A stretch of 20,967 nt of DNA from Haplosporangium gracile (GCA_015499985.1 JAAAUF010000739.1:1-20967), one strand, 5' to 3'; positions 8,996-19,438 are shown, counted from the first letter of the stretch. The notes: generated from the letters alone by a model not told the origin. Program-made: numbers and translations.

Positions 8996-10660
8996 TACTC
9001 TTTTCCACTATACAGCCTACATTTGGTTATCCTTGACTAATGTTCACATGAGATTGAGACAAGGAAAAAAATAAAAAAGAGCAGCGCGGTTCCTCTCCCT
9101 TTTTCACTGCAGTATTGTATCGTTTACTTCTCCTTCCCCCACCCCCCCCCCCCCCCCCCATTTGTCTGATTGTCTATCTCACTCTCTCTCTTCCACTTGC
9201 CAGCATGATCACAGTTCAGCTTGTTTGTATCACTGAGATATGGGTCAAGAAGAAACAGGAGAGAGAGAGAGAAACAGAGTAGATGTGATAAAAACGAGAA
9301 GAAAGAAAAGCGTTTGCAAAATATTGTTGTTGTGTGGAGTGAGTTGGCTGGATGACCAACCAAGCAAGAGTAGGAAAATGCTCTCTTGGTTGGTGTTTGC
9401 ATATTGGACACTAACATAACGGAGAAAAGGGAGTAAAAGTAGAACGGATATAAAAGGACAGAGAGTTTAAAGTAAAGTAAAACAGAACGAATCAATTGAA
9501 CCCGACTGATCAAAAACAATTCCGTGCTCGGTCCAGCCACTCAAAGGGTACGTGAGGAAAGGGGAAAAAATACTTTTGTAGGTGGCCAAAGCTCACGGTC
9601 TTCTCGTTTTTGCTCTCTTAACTTCAAGAAAGGGAAGGGAATGGAAGGAAGATATAGAAGAGATACAAGAGTTACTAACTATCGAATGCACAATTGAAGG
9701 GGGAAAAAAAGAGAGAAAAAAAAAAAAGAGACAACTAGGGGAAGAAAAAGGAGGAGAGGGAATATTGAACAATAACAAGAACAACAAGAGGACAGCAAGG
9801 GGGCGCAAGTTGAGGGGAAGGAGAACGGAGGGACGGATAGAAAGACAAGAGACAACAAAAAACTCGCTCGCTTCAACCTCAACTCTAATATCCTTTTTGC
9901 ACAATATTTTGGGAGTCGGAGGAGTAAATGTAGGGTTAAGGCTGTGATGTAAAAGAAAAAAAAGAGGCAGGGGGTGGAAAACTAAAAAGAGGGTGGGGTA
10001 AAAAAACCGACTAACCAATCCCCCCTTCTTTCTTCTGTCTTTCTTTCTTCACCATCCGTGGGCAAGAACAGGACAACAAAGAGCACTATACAGAAGAGCA
10101 TTATGATCCAAATCCAGAAGGGAAAGAGGATCTTCTCCTCTTGCCATGCATGCAAACCAGCCAAAAGAAGAAAAAACGAACAAGAAGTACGCGGCGTTGC
10201 TGTTTTCTCTTCCTCTTTTTTTTCTTTTCTTTTCTTTTCCTTTCTTGCAGACACGCAATCAAGAGAAAACAAGGCAAAGGCATGCATCACATCACATCCG
10301 CCCAACATTATTGTTGCAATAACCCAATTGAAAGGCTGCCAAAAGGGAAAAGGAGAAAACGAAGGCTGCGACTTGATAGAAAAGAGCGTAGAAACAGGAT
10401 AGCAGGCAAAAGATAGGAACATGTAGGGGCTTCCGATTTGACAAAAGGGACAGAAGAGTGATAAATGACCCAGAATCAACTCTACTTCATTCTCGTGATG
10501 GGTTGATTCCTTCTCGGAATGAGTTGATCATCCGTTGATATCGCGTTCGATGGATGAATGAGAGCGAGAAAGGAGTAAGGATAAGTCGGGATGGAGAAAG
10601 AGATAGAGGGTTTACAACGACAGGTATCTAGAAGGTAATCGAAAATGCTCTTTCTGTCGT
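8996..10660. other. Gene-poor spacer, purine-rich on + strand
   Basis: No gene can be supported. Contents: an ATGG repeat just before it (8911-8924), a C18 run at 9142-9159, a GA-rich patch near 9260-9272, and a purine-rich stretch at about 9620-9850. The last is CT-rich when read on the minus strand, toward the gene at 6930-8995. Frames at 9124-9540 and 9982-10479 (minus) start on non-ATG codons and are low-complexity. Part of the right end should be the 3' UTR of the small gene ending at 10661. GAATCAAC (10473-10480) and GTTGATTC (10502-10509) could pair as a hairpin. Confidence 0.6.
9142..9159. repeat. C18 homopolymer
   Basis: C5-A-C18 (9136-9159) on the + strand is an uninterrupted G18 run on the minus strand. 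It can fold as an i-motif or G-quadruplex and is a likely length-polymorphic or error-prone site. Confidence 0.9.
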
Positions 10661-11107
10661 TCACTCGCTCATGCTTATTAACCACCACCACCCAATGGGA
10701 CTCAAATGCACAATCCAAAGCTTCCTGTGAGATCAAGAAAAAAGTATACAAAGGAAGAGACATTACCAGTTCAATGATTCGGGGCGAACGAGAGCGACGT
10801 CTTTGGCGAGGGTCGATTGGGATGATCGACGCCAGAGGGCGTTTTGCATGCGCTTGAGCTGGGATTGGCAGCCGACAGGGGCTGGTCGTTCCTTGGTCTG
10901 AGGGACAGCAAGAGTCTGATGCTGGCCGAGGACCTCGATCATGGTCTGGGATTGGTGTTGGAAAGAGGTAGCGGCATCTTTGGCGCTGAGGGGGGCATGC
11001 GCGATCTGGCGGGTGATTTGCTGGTAGCAGACGAGGAGGTGTTCTGAGGAAAGGGGGTGTGAGAGGTAATCCACGTAGAACGAGGCCACCAATGGCTGGC
11101 TTGTCAT
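10661..11107 (-). CDS. Small two-exon gene, function unknown (~134 aa)
   Basis: The ATG at 11107 lies in good context (CCAAATGA). Exon 1 is 10767-11107, and it reads as non-repetitive protein (FYVDYLSHPLSSEHLLVCYQ; SQLKRMQNALWRRSSQ; KDVALVRPESLN), unlike the low-complexity frames around it. A GTAATG donor, a T-rich tract and a CTCACAG acceptor suggest a 42-nt intron (10725-10766) in phase 2. It joins ESLN-W-KLWIVHLSPIGWWW and ends with TGA at 10661-10663. The C-terminus would be hydrophobic and Trp-rich, possibly a membrane anchor. The intron is much shorter than others in the window (87 nt or more), so a different acceptor and a slightly different C-terminus are possible; most alternatives I tried give an immediate stop. 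I do not recognise the family. A CT-rich tract (11130-11760, minus strand) lies upstream, as for the other minus-strand genes. Confidence 0.5.
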
Positions 11108-12268
11108 TTGGATGTGATTTGTCGGTATGTGTGGGTTTTGTAGGTGGGTCGAAGGAACGATGATTGAAGTTGTTGTTGAAGAGAGTGTGGAGGAGAGAGA
11201 GAAGGAAAAGTGAATATTGAAGGATGGAGTTGCAAGTTGTTTCGTGCTGGTTGTCGGTATCGGGTGTTAGAATGGTAAAGTGGTAGAGCGGGTAGAGTAG
11301 GTGGAGTGGTAGAAGAGTGGAAGTCGAGTGGACGAAGTTCAGTCGGATGCGGTAGTGATAGGGTGTGATGGGTATAGTGTGTGGATTGGGATGTGTTGAG
11401 TGTATGTTTATATGGGGGAGTGTGTGGGAAAGAAGAAAAAAAATTAATGAAGGTATGGTGTCAAGGCACGTCTCGATGGTGTGAATAAATTGGTATCTGC
11501 GAGACAAAGTCAAGGGCGGTGGTTGGCCGTAATGAGCAAAAAAAAAAAAAAAGTAGGAATAGAATGCGAAATGCGACAATGAGTGCAGGTGTGAATGAAT
11601 GTATGAGTGGGTGTTGACAAGAGTGGAAGAGAGCTCCACTTGGGTTGATTTAGAAGAGGAAGGTGAGTAAAGAGGTGAAGGGAAAAAAAAGAAAGGGAAA
11701 GGAAAGAAGAAGCAAATGAAGAAAAAAGAGGGGGCGAATAAATACTCGCTAAAAAGAAAGGGGCCGGCAAAAGAGGGCAACGACCATTCACCATTCGCCA
11801 TTTTTACTCGCGAGTAAGTCCTACCTGATTGTCTGAAGAAATGGATCCCTCTCTTGATCCCACTTGATATTATTCCTCGCTGTTATTGTAGCTGCGTTTT
11901 TTAACTGGTAAAGAAGAAGACCATGGCCATCGCTGCGGTTAGATACACTACAGGTAGCAATTGGACTCCCATGGCATTGCACCATTTTTGAGAAGAAAGA
12001 AGTCCCTGCCAAAATGGTCGAATGAAGATGTGTTCACGAGTAGGGGGCAAGTGGCCCAGAAAGGCTTTGCGGAAGAAGAAACCAAAACCCAAAACATTCA
12101 TTTTTAATATTGGCATAGATAACTATACAATGACGACCAGACCATGCACCATGCACACTCTCTTTCTCTCGCTCATCTATTAATCGTTTACGTACTAACA
12201 CTTTGCTCCCAATTCAATCATTTCCTGCTCTCTTTTTCAAAGTCTCAACCAACAGGATCAACAACACG

Positions 12269-12320
12269 CAAACAAATAAACAAACAAACAAACAAACAAA
12301 CAGACAAACAAACAACCAAA
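12269..12320. repeat. (CAAA)n microsatellite
   Basis: An imperfect CAAA tetranucleotide array with TAAA, CAGA and CAAC variants. It is the complement of the TTTG array at 6719-6763. Confidence 0.9.
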
Positions 12321-13024
12321 TCACAGCCTGTTCGTTTTAATACACTTTTCTACATTTTTCTATCACCAAACCAACGAAACGAATTCAATGATCAATGCTA
12401 CATAAACAGAGTTTTCCTTTCTATTGTACCGGTACCCTTTAACTCCCTCTCTCAGTTCCACTACTCCTTCCTTTCTGCATGTTCCTATTCCTTCCTCCAT
12501 CTATTCCACTCGTCACCTTTGTACAAGAAAAAAGAAAACCTTGAAGCGAGACTCAAACGACCAAAAAAAGTCCGACACACACAGAAACAAAAAAAATGGC
12601 TCGTTCTTTCCAACTCTCCCTAGACCTTTCATTTCCGCTTGGTCGATACATGTGGGGGAGGGCATGGGGCGGTGTGGGCGGAGAAACACAGACATCCAAA
12701 CACAAAAAATATGCACACAAGCATGTTTGGGCTAGATTCCTCCACTTTCTTTCATACCCGTTTACTCGCTTGCTTCTGCTCTCATACCATCGTACCCTAT
12801 CTCTCTCTCCCCTTCTTGATTTCTCTTTCCGTCGTCGGAATTGGTGAAGAAGACAGAGCAAAAAAAAAAATGTTGTGGGATGTGGGATGTGGGAGGCGGG
12901 CCGGTGGGCGGGGTGTGGTTGCTTGCATAAGGGAAGAAAAAAAGGAAAAAAGGAAGGAAAGAAAAAAAACAATGACCTACGGCGTACTGGCGTGCGTGTG
13001 TGGGTGTGGGTGCGTGTGTGTTGT

Positions 13025-13028
<4 letters not shown>

Positions 13029-13060
<32 letters not shown>

Positions 13061-13130
13061 AGGAAGGAAGGAGGAGGAAGGAGGAAGGAAGGAGGAAGGA
13101 AGGAAGGAGGGGACAAGGAAGGAAGAGTGC
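13029..13130. repeat. (GA)14 followed by GGAA/GGAGGAA repeats
   Basis: A perfect GA dinucleotide run at about 13029-13056 is followed by roughly 70 bp of GGAA/GGAGGAA units. The whole block is homopurine on the + strand. Confidence 0.9.
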
Positions 13131-14239
13131 GGGAAGTGACAGGAGTACAGGACCACAAAGTGCGGATTGACTTGGTACAGTAGGATGGACGGATATGTCC
13201 ATCACCTCCACTAGCAAACATGAGTAATGGCGTGTCTGTCCTCGCCAGTGTCGTTATCTTGTCTTCTCTCACTTCGGTTGGTCAAGGCTCAACTTGTTCT
13301 TTTCCTTCCTATCTTTCTCTCTCCGTCGTGCATCGGATTTTTTTTGCCTGCATATCTATTAGCCCGAGTTCGTTCTCTCTCTTTCTTTTTGATGCTGTTA
13401 GAATGATTGGCCCTATCTCACTGTCCTTTTAGCTTTGTGCCCCTGCCCTCATTTTGTCTCTCATTCCCAATGTGTTTGCTTGTCCAGTTCCCTCTATCTC
13501 CGTTGCGATAATGACATCGTTACTGCTCCATGGTTGCTTGGCTTGCTTGATCAACTCTTTGTTTGCTCGAAAATCGACCTTCCGACCGTCAATTCATCCA
13601 TCCACGCCTAGCAAGCATTCGTCTGTGAATGGGCCACACGCACAAGGCACAAACCAAATCAAAACAAGTAAGTTGCGTTATGCACATGCACCCGGGCCAT
13701 CCTGTAGCACTACTTCTAGTGTCCCTGGTTTGTCTTTTTAGTTGTTTGTTTGTGCACGATTTTCTGTCTGATTCTTGCTTCCTTTCTTTGCCAGCTTGCT
13801 CTCCTTTTTAGTTATTTTTAAACTCGGTTTCCTTTCCTCTTTTTCTAAGCTAGCAAGCAACGGACTGACACAAAAAAAAAACGATGGAGAGCAGAGGTTT
13901 GTTTGCCTTTCCTTCTGTACTCGTTGTTAGTACGACTGGGAATTGCCCTAGCTCAAACCAAAAAGGGAAAGGATTTTCCTGTTATCATCCTACTCTTCCT
14001 CCTTCCTTCCTTGAGATCTTGAGATGGGTTAAAGTGCACAGAAGTTCAGTCGTGAAAGGGGACGATCCATAATACTGATTTCAGCAATTTCTGGTCTGAC
14101 CGACCGCGACTGTGGGACTGCTTTTACAATGCGATGAGAGGCTGAGTGTGAAATCGCGTAGACAGGGAAACACGCCCCCCCCGACGTAACCAACACGATC
14201 AACTCGGCCTCTTTCGCATCACATCAACAATAGGCGCTA

Positions 14240-17200
14240 ATGGCAGATAACAAGGACATCGACAACCTCTCAGTAAGCGAGGACGACGACTTTGACATGG
14301 ACGGGATCGAGGCTGGCGGTGGACAGGACGGGCGTAGCAGCGAGACGATCGAGGCCATTGCTACATTCCAGACTCTGCTTGAATCAAATCCCAATCAGTA
14401 CGAAGCACACACACAGCTAATCGCCTTACTTAAGAGCGCTGATATGTTTGAGGAACTCCGTGAGGCTCGTGAGGCCATGAACAAGATCTATCCTTTATCT
14501 GAAGGTACACACCAAATAGACAAAGGGCACATTGTTATTGTCACTTATTGTTTGTTTGGCGACAAATTAATTTCGACTCAATATTTGTTGTCTAATAGAT
14601 CTTTGGTTGGACTGGATCAACGACGAGGTCAATATGGCGACATCTGAAGACGAAAAGAGACATGTTCTCTCCCTCTATGAACGAGCCACTACCGAGTATC
14701 TTTGTAAGTTTTGACGCCAGACCTCACTACACCCCCTTTCCCTTCATTTGAGTTACAGACTGTCTCTCCCCCTGTGGACTGGCTAGGGGCAACAATAATA
14801 CGTCGAGTGAAACAAATACAAATCTGTCTTTCTCTCCAACTCTTAGCTATCAAGATCTGGAAATCCTATGTCGACTATGCACTGCAGGAGTACAATGAGT
14901 CAAAGGAGTACCAGGACGCACAGGGGGAAGAAGACATTGTTATAAATGCCCAGGAGTTGAACAAGATCTTCAAGCGGGCGGACAAGTGGACTGGACATCA
15001 TATCCCTGAGAGTCATACTATCTGGAATATCTGGATCGACTTCGAGCTCGAGAACCTGGAAGCACAGGTAAAGCGACATCGTCTTTCTTATCGTGGACTT
15101 ATATTCTGACATGGAAGCATGGTTATTGTGGTAAAATAGTCTAACATTTTGTTTATCTAAAACTGCTTTGTTTATCAAGGATCCTGCATCGTAAGTTGCC
15201 ATTTTCGTCCTTCCAGATATATGACATAAATATTTGTACAAGACTAATCAGAATGCATGCTTGCTTTATTATGCTAGACATGAGGATATCACGAGAGTGA
15301 AAAAGATGTATCTGGACAGGATCGCTACGCCACATGCTACACTGGAAGAGACATTTTCGGCACTCTCTCCATTCGTTTCCAAATATGAGCCTGAGGAATA
15401 CGAAAAGACAATGGAAAGCTGCAGCAAAATCAACGCCGCTACACGCAAGCTTTTGACTGAGCGGGAAGCTTTTGAGCAGAGCCTGGTAAGAGCTTATTTA
15501 GTTCAGAGTTGTTGTTTTCGCTTGGAGTTGTAAAAAAAAGATAAAGTTCTGACTTTACTTTACTGGCTGTGATAGGTTGCGACAGGAAACAATGTGGAGG
15601 CGTTTACGAGTTACTTAAACTATGAGATGCGACCGGAGCGGAGACATTTTGCAAGGACGAGGACATTATTTGAGAGGGCTGTTGCGGTACATTGTCTCGT
15701 GCCCTCAGTCTGGATCGACTATGTCACCTTCTTGATGTCTATGGTAACATTCCACAACCTTGCTCGTGCTCTCTTTCTCCGATCGTAGGCATAGTATGGC
15801 TAACCAACTACGTTTTGGATGTTTTCATCCTGCGTTGCTATAGAACTCGCAAAAAGCGGGATATGATCTGGATCCCAGGGAAGTGTTGACTATTGCCGAA
15901 AGATCTACCAGGAATTGTCCATGGTCAGGAGATCTCTGGGAAAGTCGGTTCCTTCTGATGGTATGTTGCCGAAGAAAATATCTGTAACAGGATCATATTC
16001 TTTTTTTTTTCGGCAGAGTTAGGACTAGAACGGGTACTGACACCCAGATTTTTTTCAATTTTGCATGGGATTACTAATAGGAAATCTTCCACAAGCCTGA
16101 GGAGGAAGTAAATGGCAAGTCGCAGTGGAATGAATATCGGAAGGATTGCAATCACGCCATTTTGTCTAGTAATTTCTAACACTTTTCTTGTTTTCTTCAA
16201 TTTTATTTTTGTTTAGTATTATTTGCTGATGCACTGAGCGATGCTACTCTGCTGGCCACTCCACAGGAGCTTTCGAAGGTTCTGCAAGCCAGATGTTCCT
16301 ATGTTGTCCGTGCGAAGAAGAATGACGAAGGTAAAAGGAGTGCCGTTATCATTTATATTAGATAAATTGTGGTATTAAATCGACACTGACATGGAGCATA
16401 TTTTCCATAATAGATGGCAAAGCCAAGATTCGTGCGGCTTTCGAGCATGCAGGAGATGTCCTTGAGTCTGGTGAGGACGAGAACAGAGTTACCAAGTGTC
16501 GATCATGATCATCATCTTATCCAAGTGACAATGGCGACTGATTTTACTACATTCTTCCCGAAATTATGCATGAGCCTAGTTGGTGGAGATCCTTACTGCA
16601 AATTTGAACAGTTTTGGATCGAGGTTGAGGTTGGCTTTCTTGAGAACGGGGAAAATGCACGTGCATTGTGGACCAAGATTGAGAGCAAGCTCAAGACATC
16701 CTCAGAATCATGGCTGGCTCGCGTGGCATTGGAGCAGTAAGAGCACCTCTGAAGATGACAGGAGCAATCTGAGTTTGAGCAACCTTTTACTGTCGTGATA
16801 AGGCACGTTATATCGGCTAATGTCGCATGTATGCGTTTCTGTGCAATTTACTAGGCGACTGGGAAGTCCGAAGCAGGCGCGCCAGATCTTTACGAAAGCA
16901 TGTAATACAGCCAAACAGATTGACTGGCCAGAGAAGATCTTTGAGGCATGGTTGTTGTTTGAACGGGAACATGGAAATGTCTCGGAATACAAGGAGGCTC
17001 TGACTCGGTCCCGTGCTGCCATGAAAACCGTTGAGCTCATCCGCGCTGAGGTAACAGCTATCAAAAATATGCTGTAGTGCGATTTGCGCACTAGTAGTCG
17101 ATAGTTATTTAACACTTCCTCTCGCGCTGTATACCTAACATAGGCTGCGCTTAATAGCGCATACACGGATCAGAGGGAATATGCAGTGGCGGAGCCTACT

Positions 17201-19276
17201 GCGCCCGTCGAGGAGCAGGCACCTGTAAGTTGATTCTTTTGTGCGAGATAGACAGTATCAGGATCATATGTGAAAGAAATATCAGGAATATTATCTAACG
17301 CTATTTTGCTTATATGATTTTTCTCGTAGGCACTTACTAAGAAGAGAAAAGTTTCGTTCCAGGATGAAGTAGGGACATCCAAGGTCGCCAAAGTGGAATC
17401 AACCCCTAATAACAAGAACAGGGAGAAGGTGCATGTGGTTGCGGAGCAAACTCCTGCTAAGAGGTAAGTCATCTAGGCTCAAACTGAGGCTTTTTGCATT
17501 GCTTACAGGCTATTTTGACTAAAAGCTAATATTCTGATGTAACTCAATTCTCTGTGATAGTGAGTCAAATCATTCGCAGAAGCCGCTGGATATCAGCGCA
17601 GGGCGGCACGAAGATACTTTGTTTGTCGTCAACTTTAAAGAGGATATGACAGCGGCCAAATTGAAGGAGATGTTTAGCGAGGTAAGGTCTACATGCCTTT
17701 TAGCATCCTGTTCTTCGCATTCGTATCTTGATCGCCAGGGTGCTAACCGACTTGATTTCACTCATTCCATTAGTATGGCACAGTGCTCCGTTGTACGATG
17801 GCAGCGCCCAAGCAAGGCAAAGCACGGTACTTTGCCTTCGTTCAGATGTCAAGCCCTGTAAGTTTCCATATTATTCTTGTTGATTTCGAGACGCTCTTGC
17901 GAGAATAAGGCCATTGCTCCTAAGTTCTAATCCTTTTCATCGTCGGCATCTTTTTTCCTCACATAGGAAGAAGCACATGCAGCTTTGGCATTGGACGGAC
18001 GGGATGTGGGTCACAGGCTGGGTCTTCAGGTTAAGATCTCGGACACGAATCAGGCGACGCGAGCGCCTCCCTCAGCAAAACCGCCGTAAGTTATTGTCTC
18101 ATTCTTCCTGCTAAGGATTTTGGTTCATTGAGTCGTTTCCCTGACTCGATATTGTTTTCTCACACTGCGGTGCCCTATTAGACTGCCCAAAGAGAGTCGT
18201 CACGAGCTGAATGTTAAAGGTCTTAGCATTGACGTCAAGGAAGAAGACCTCCGCAAGTTGGTTTCTTTGGTGAGCACCATCTGTGGAATGCTATTGGAAA
18301 TTAAGCTCGCGGATGAAATTTGGATAATTCCAGCGGACTGACCTTACTTGGTGATTGTGTTAAACTTTCTAGTATGCGGAACCTGATCATGTGTTTGTGC
18401 AGAGACAAACTGACGCAAAGGGAGGTACCTGGGCCAATGTCAAGTTCCACACCGAGGTATGCAATTTCTCATTGCTCATCGTACTGTTGTATGCGTCTTC
18501 GCTATGTACTAGGTGTCTAATTTAATCTGTATCTTCCTTTCTTGGAATTTAGGCGGACGCGAATGCGGCAGTGGCGATGAACGGACTTTCGTTCCAGGGC
18601 AAGACATTGGAAGTGAACCGCCGGGTGTTCAAGAGTCCAGAATATGAGGGATTGACGAGAACTGAGATCAGGAAACTCAAGGCCAAGAAGGCTGCCGAAA
18701 AGAGAGCTAAGGGTGGTGGTCATGATCACCCTCAGCACAAGCATGATGACGGTAAATATCAGGATGTTGAAATGGCAACGACGGCAGCAAGTGAATCGGG
18801 AGATAAGGCGTCGGCAGAGTCGTCCTTTGCCTCTTCAAAGTCGGATTCTGTGGCCTTTGCCATGCCCACGCCACCAACGTAAGTCTCTTTTGCTTGTGAG
18901 AGATTATTCTGAGAAAACTTCTTTCGTCGTTTGATTATTTAGACCTAACATTTTTCTCGTTTGCCTTGGGTGTCTACAAAAATATAGGAAACCGGTGACA
19001 AAGTTGACGGCGATGACACCGAGGTCAATGCAGCCTCGGAGCACGATGCAGGCAGGGAAGGCGATTCGGGCAAGACCACCGCGATCTGCTGGCACAGGAA
19101 CTCCACCTGGCGCTTTCAAGGCTGCTTCTACCAACCCTACGGGATCGTCAAGTGGAGGAGATGCCTCTACGAGTGAGAGTGGAGAGGCTGCTGCTGCTGC
19201 AGCGCCTGTGGCACCCAAGAGCAATGCTGAGTTCCGAGCACTTATGCTGAGCGGTGGTCTCAAGAAGTCGCGCTAA
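14240..19276 (+). CDS. SART3: SART3/Prp24-type U4/U6 snRNP recycling factor (21 exons, 992 aa)
   Basis: Exons: 14240-14504, 14599-14703, 14847-15067, 15180-15190, 15278-15485, 15576-15743, 15844-15960, 16081-16114, 16217-16330, 16414-16470, 16580-16736, 16855-17050, 17144-17224, 17330-17463, 17561-17681, 17774-17857, 17967-18085, 18182-18269, 18373-18456, 18553-18878, 18988-19276. Every junction keeps frame. After an acidic N-terminus come HAT repeats (about 28-550; DLWLDWINDEVNMA, SHTIWNIWIDFELENLEAQ, SVWIDYVTFLMSM, NARALWTKIESKL), NLS KKRKV (582-586), RRM1 (RNP2 LFVVNF 643-648; RNP1 KARYFAFV 679-686), RRM2 (LNVKGL 740-745; KGGTWANVKF 776-785), a basic helix, a disordered tail, and the LSm-binding end SNAEFRALMLSGG (975-987). 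Two RRMs plus HATs match animal SART3 rather than four-RRM yeast Prp24. Known role: binds U6 snRNA and LSm2-8 and re-anneals U4/U6 in the nucleus. Exon 4 is an 11-nt microexon, and intron 8 is GC-AG. Confidence 0.95.
15180..15190 (+). other. SART3: 11-nt microexon of SART3 gene (exon 4)
   Basis: GATCCTGCATC lies between a TATCAAG acceptor and a perfect GTAAGT donor and encodes DPA plus two bases of Ser. Exon 3 ends in phase 0 and exon 5 needs two incoming bases; direct joining of exon 3 to exon 5 reads ACA TGA, a stop. With the microexon the frame continues as EAQ-DPAS-HEDITRVKKMYLDR, a normal HAT-repeat context. Confidence 0.85.
16115..16216 (+). other. SART3: GC-AG intron of SART3 gene (intron 8)
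   Basis: The donor reads G|GCAAGT, the usual consensus of GC-type introns, and the acceptor is TTTGTTTAG. The 102-nt length matches neighbouring introns. Only an incoming phase-1 base gives the HAT sequence VLFADALSD. The resulting segment from LWESRF to LFADAL is 27 residues, the same as the equivalent human SART3 segment from LWVRYL to FEKAL as I recall it. A GT donor at 16111-side GAA|GTAAAT breaks the frame. Confidence 0.8.
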
Positions 19277-19329
19277 TGAATTACTTACGTGAGCGGCTCG
19301 TATTTCTTTCTTGTTGCTTTTGCTGCCAC

Positions 19330-19335
19330 ATTAAA
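19330..19335 (+). terminator. Polyadenylation signal ATTAAA (SART3)
   Basis: ATTAAA lies 54 nt past the SART3 stop, followed by T-rich sequence. It is the common variant signal and the best candidate in this short convergent spacer. Confidence 0.45.
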
Positions 19336-19364
19336 GGGCTAGTTTTGCCGCAGTTAGTCGTTCC

Positions 19365-19370
19365 TTTATT
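19365..19370 (-). terminator. Polyadenylation signal AATAAA (2H phosphoesterase gene)
   Basis: TTTATT on + is AATAAA on the minus strand, about 70 nt beyond the stop of the 2H phosphoesterase gene at 19439. Confidence 0.5.
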
Positions 19371-19438
19371 TATGTGTGATGCAAGATTAATGAAGGGTAA
19401 ATAATGCAGGGCCGGGAAGAAGGGATAAATAACGTTTC

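Larger units (their letters stand above)
11108..14239. other. Long divergent spacer with microsatellites; no supported gene
   Basis: About 3.1 kb between the small minus-strand gene and the plus-strand SART3 gene. 11130-11760 is purine-rich on +. 11820-12116 is of ordinary complexity with a possible small ORF. 12269-12320 is a CAAA repeat, 12877-12913 a G-quadruplex motif, and 13029-13130 a GA/GGAA repeat. 13200-14000 is T/C-rich. A C run at 14174-14181 lies in the SART3 promoter. Long frames at 10482-11801 and 12553-13272 on the minus strand are artefacts of stop-poor pyrimidine-rich sequence. Confidence 0.55.

Noticed and set aside
9124..9540. 138-codon hydrophobic frame on the minus strand
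   Set aside because: It begins at GTG, passes through the poly-C run as polyglycine, and has no recognisable family.
9982..10479. 165-codon minus-strand frame with hydrophobic segments
   Set aside because: It begins at TTG and includes K/E-rich simple sequence. The hydrophobic part (LFPFWIWIIMLFCIVLFVV) lacks an upstream exon or start that I could support.
10482..11801. 439-codon open frame on the minus strand
   Set aside because: It is F/S/H/T/P-rich and low-complexity throughout, and arises because CT-rich DNA rarely forms stop codons. It overlaps the better-supported small gene in another frame and has no domain.
12553..13272. 239-codon minus-strand frame and the 166-codon plus-strand frame at 12639-13139
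   Set aside because: Both are translations of the GA/GGAA microsatellite and the G-rich tract, with runs such as alternating E/R or S/L. No gene-like segment is seen.
13220..13432. 70-codon plus-strand frame with a signal-peptide-like start
   Set aside because: It has an ATG and a hydrophobic N-terminus, but it lies in T/C-rich sequence where such frames are expected by chance, and nothing downstream supports a secreted protein.
16081..16216. Alternative GT donor at 16169 for SART3 intron 8
   Set aside because: It keeps frame with a 48-nt intron but inserts extra residues in a HAT helix whose length otherwise matches the human protein exactly. It is kept only as a possible minor isoform.
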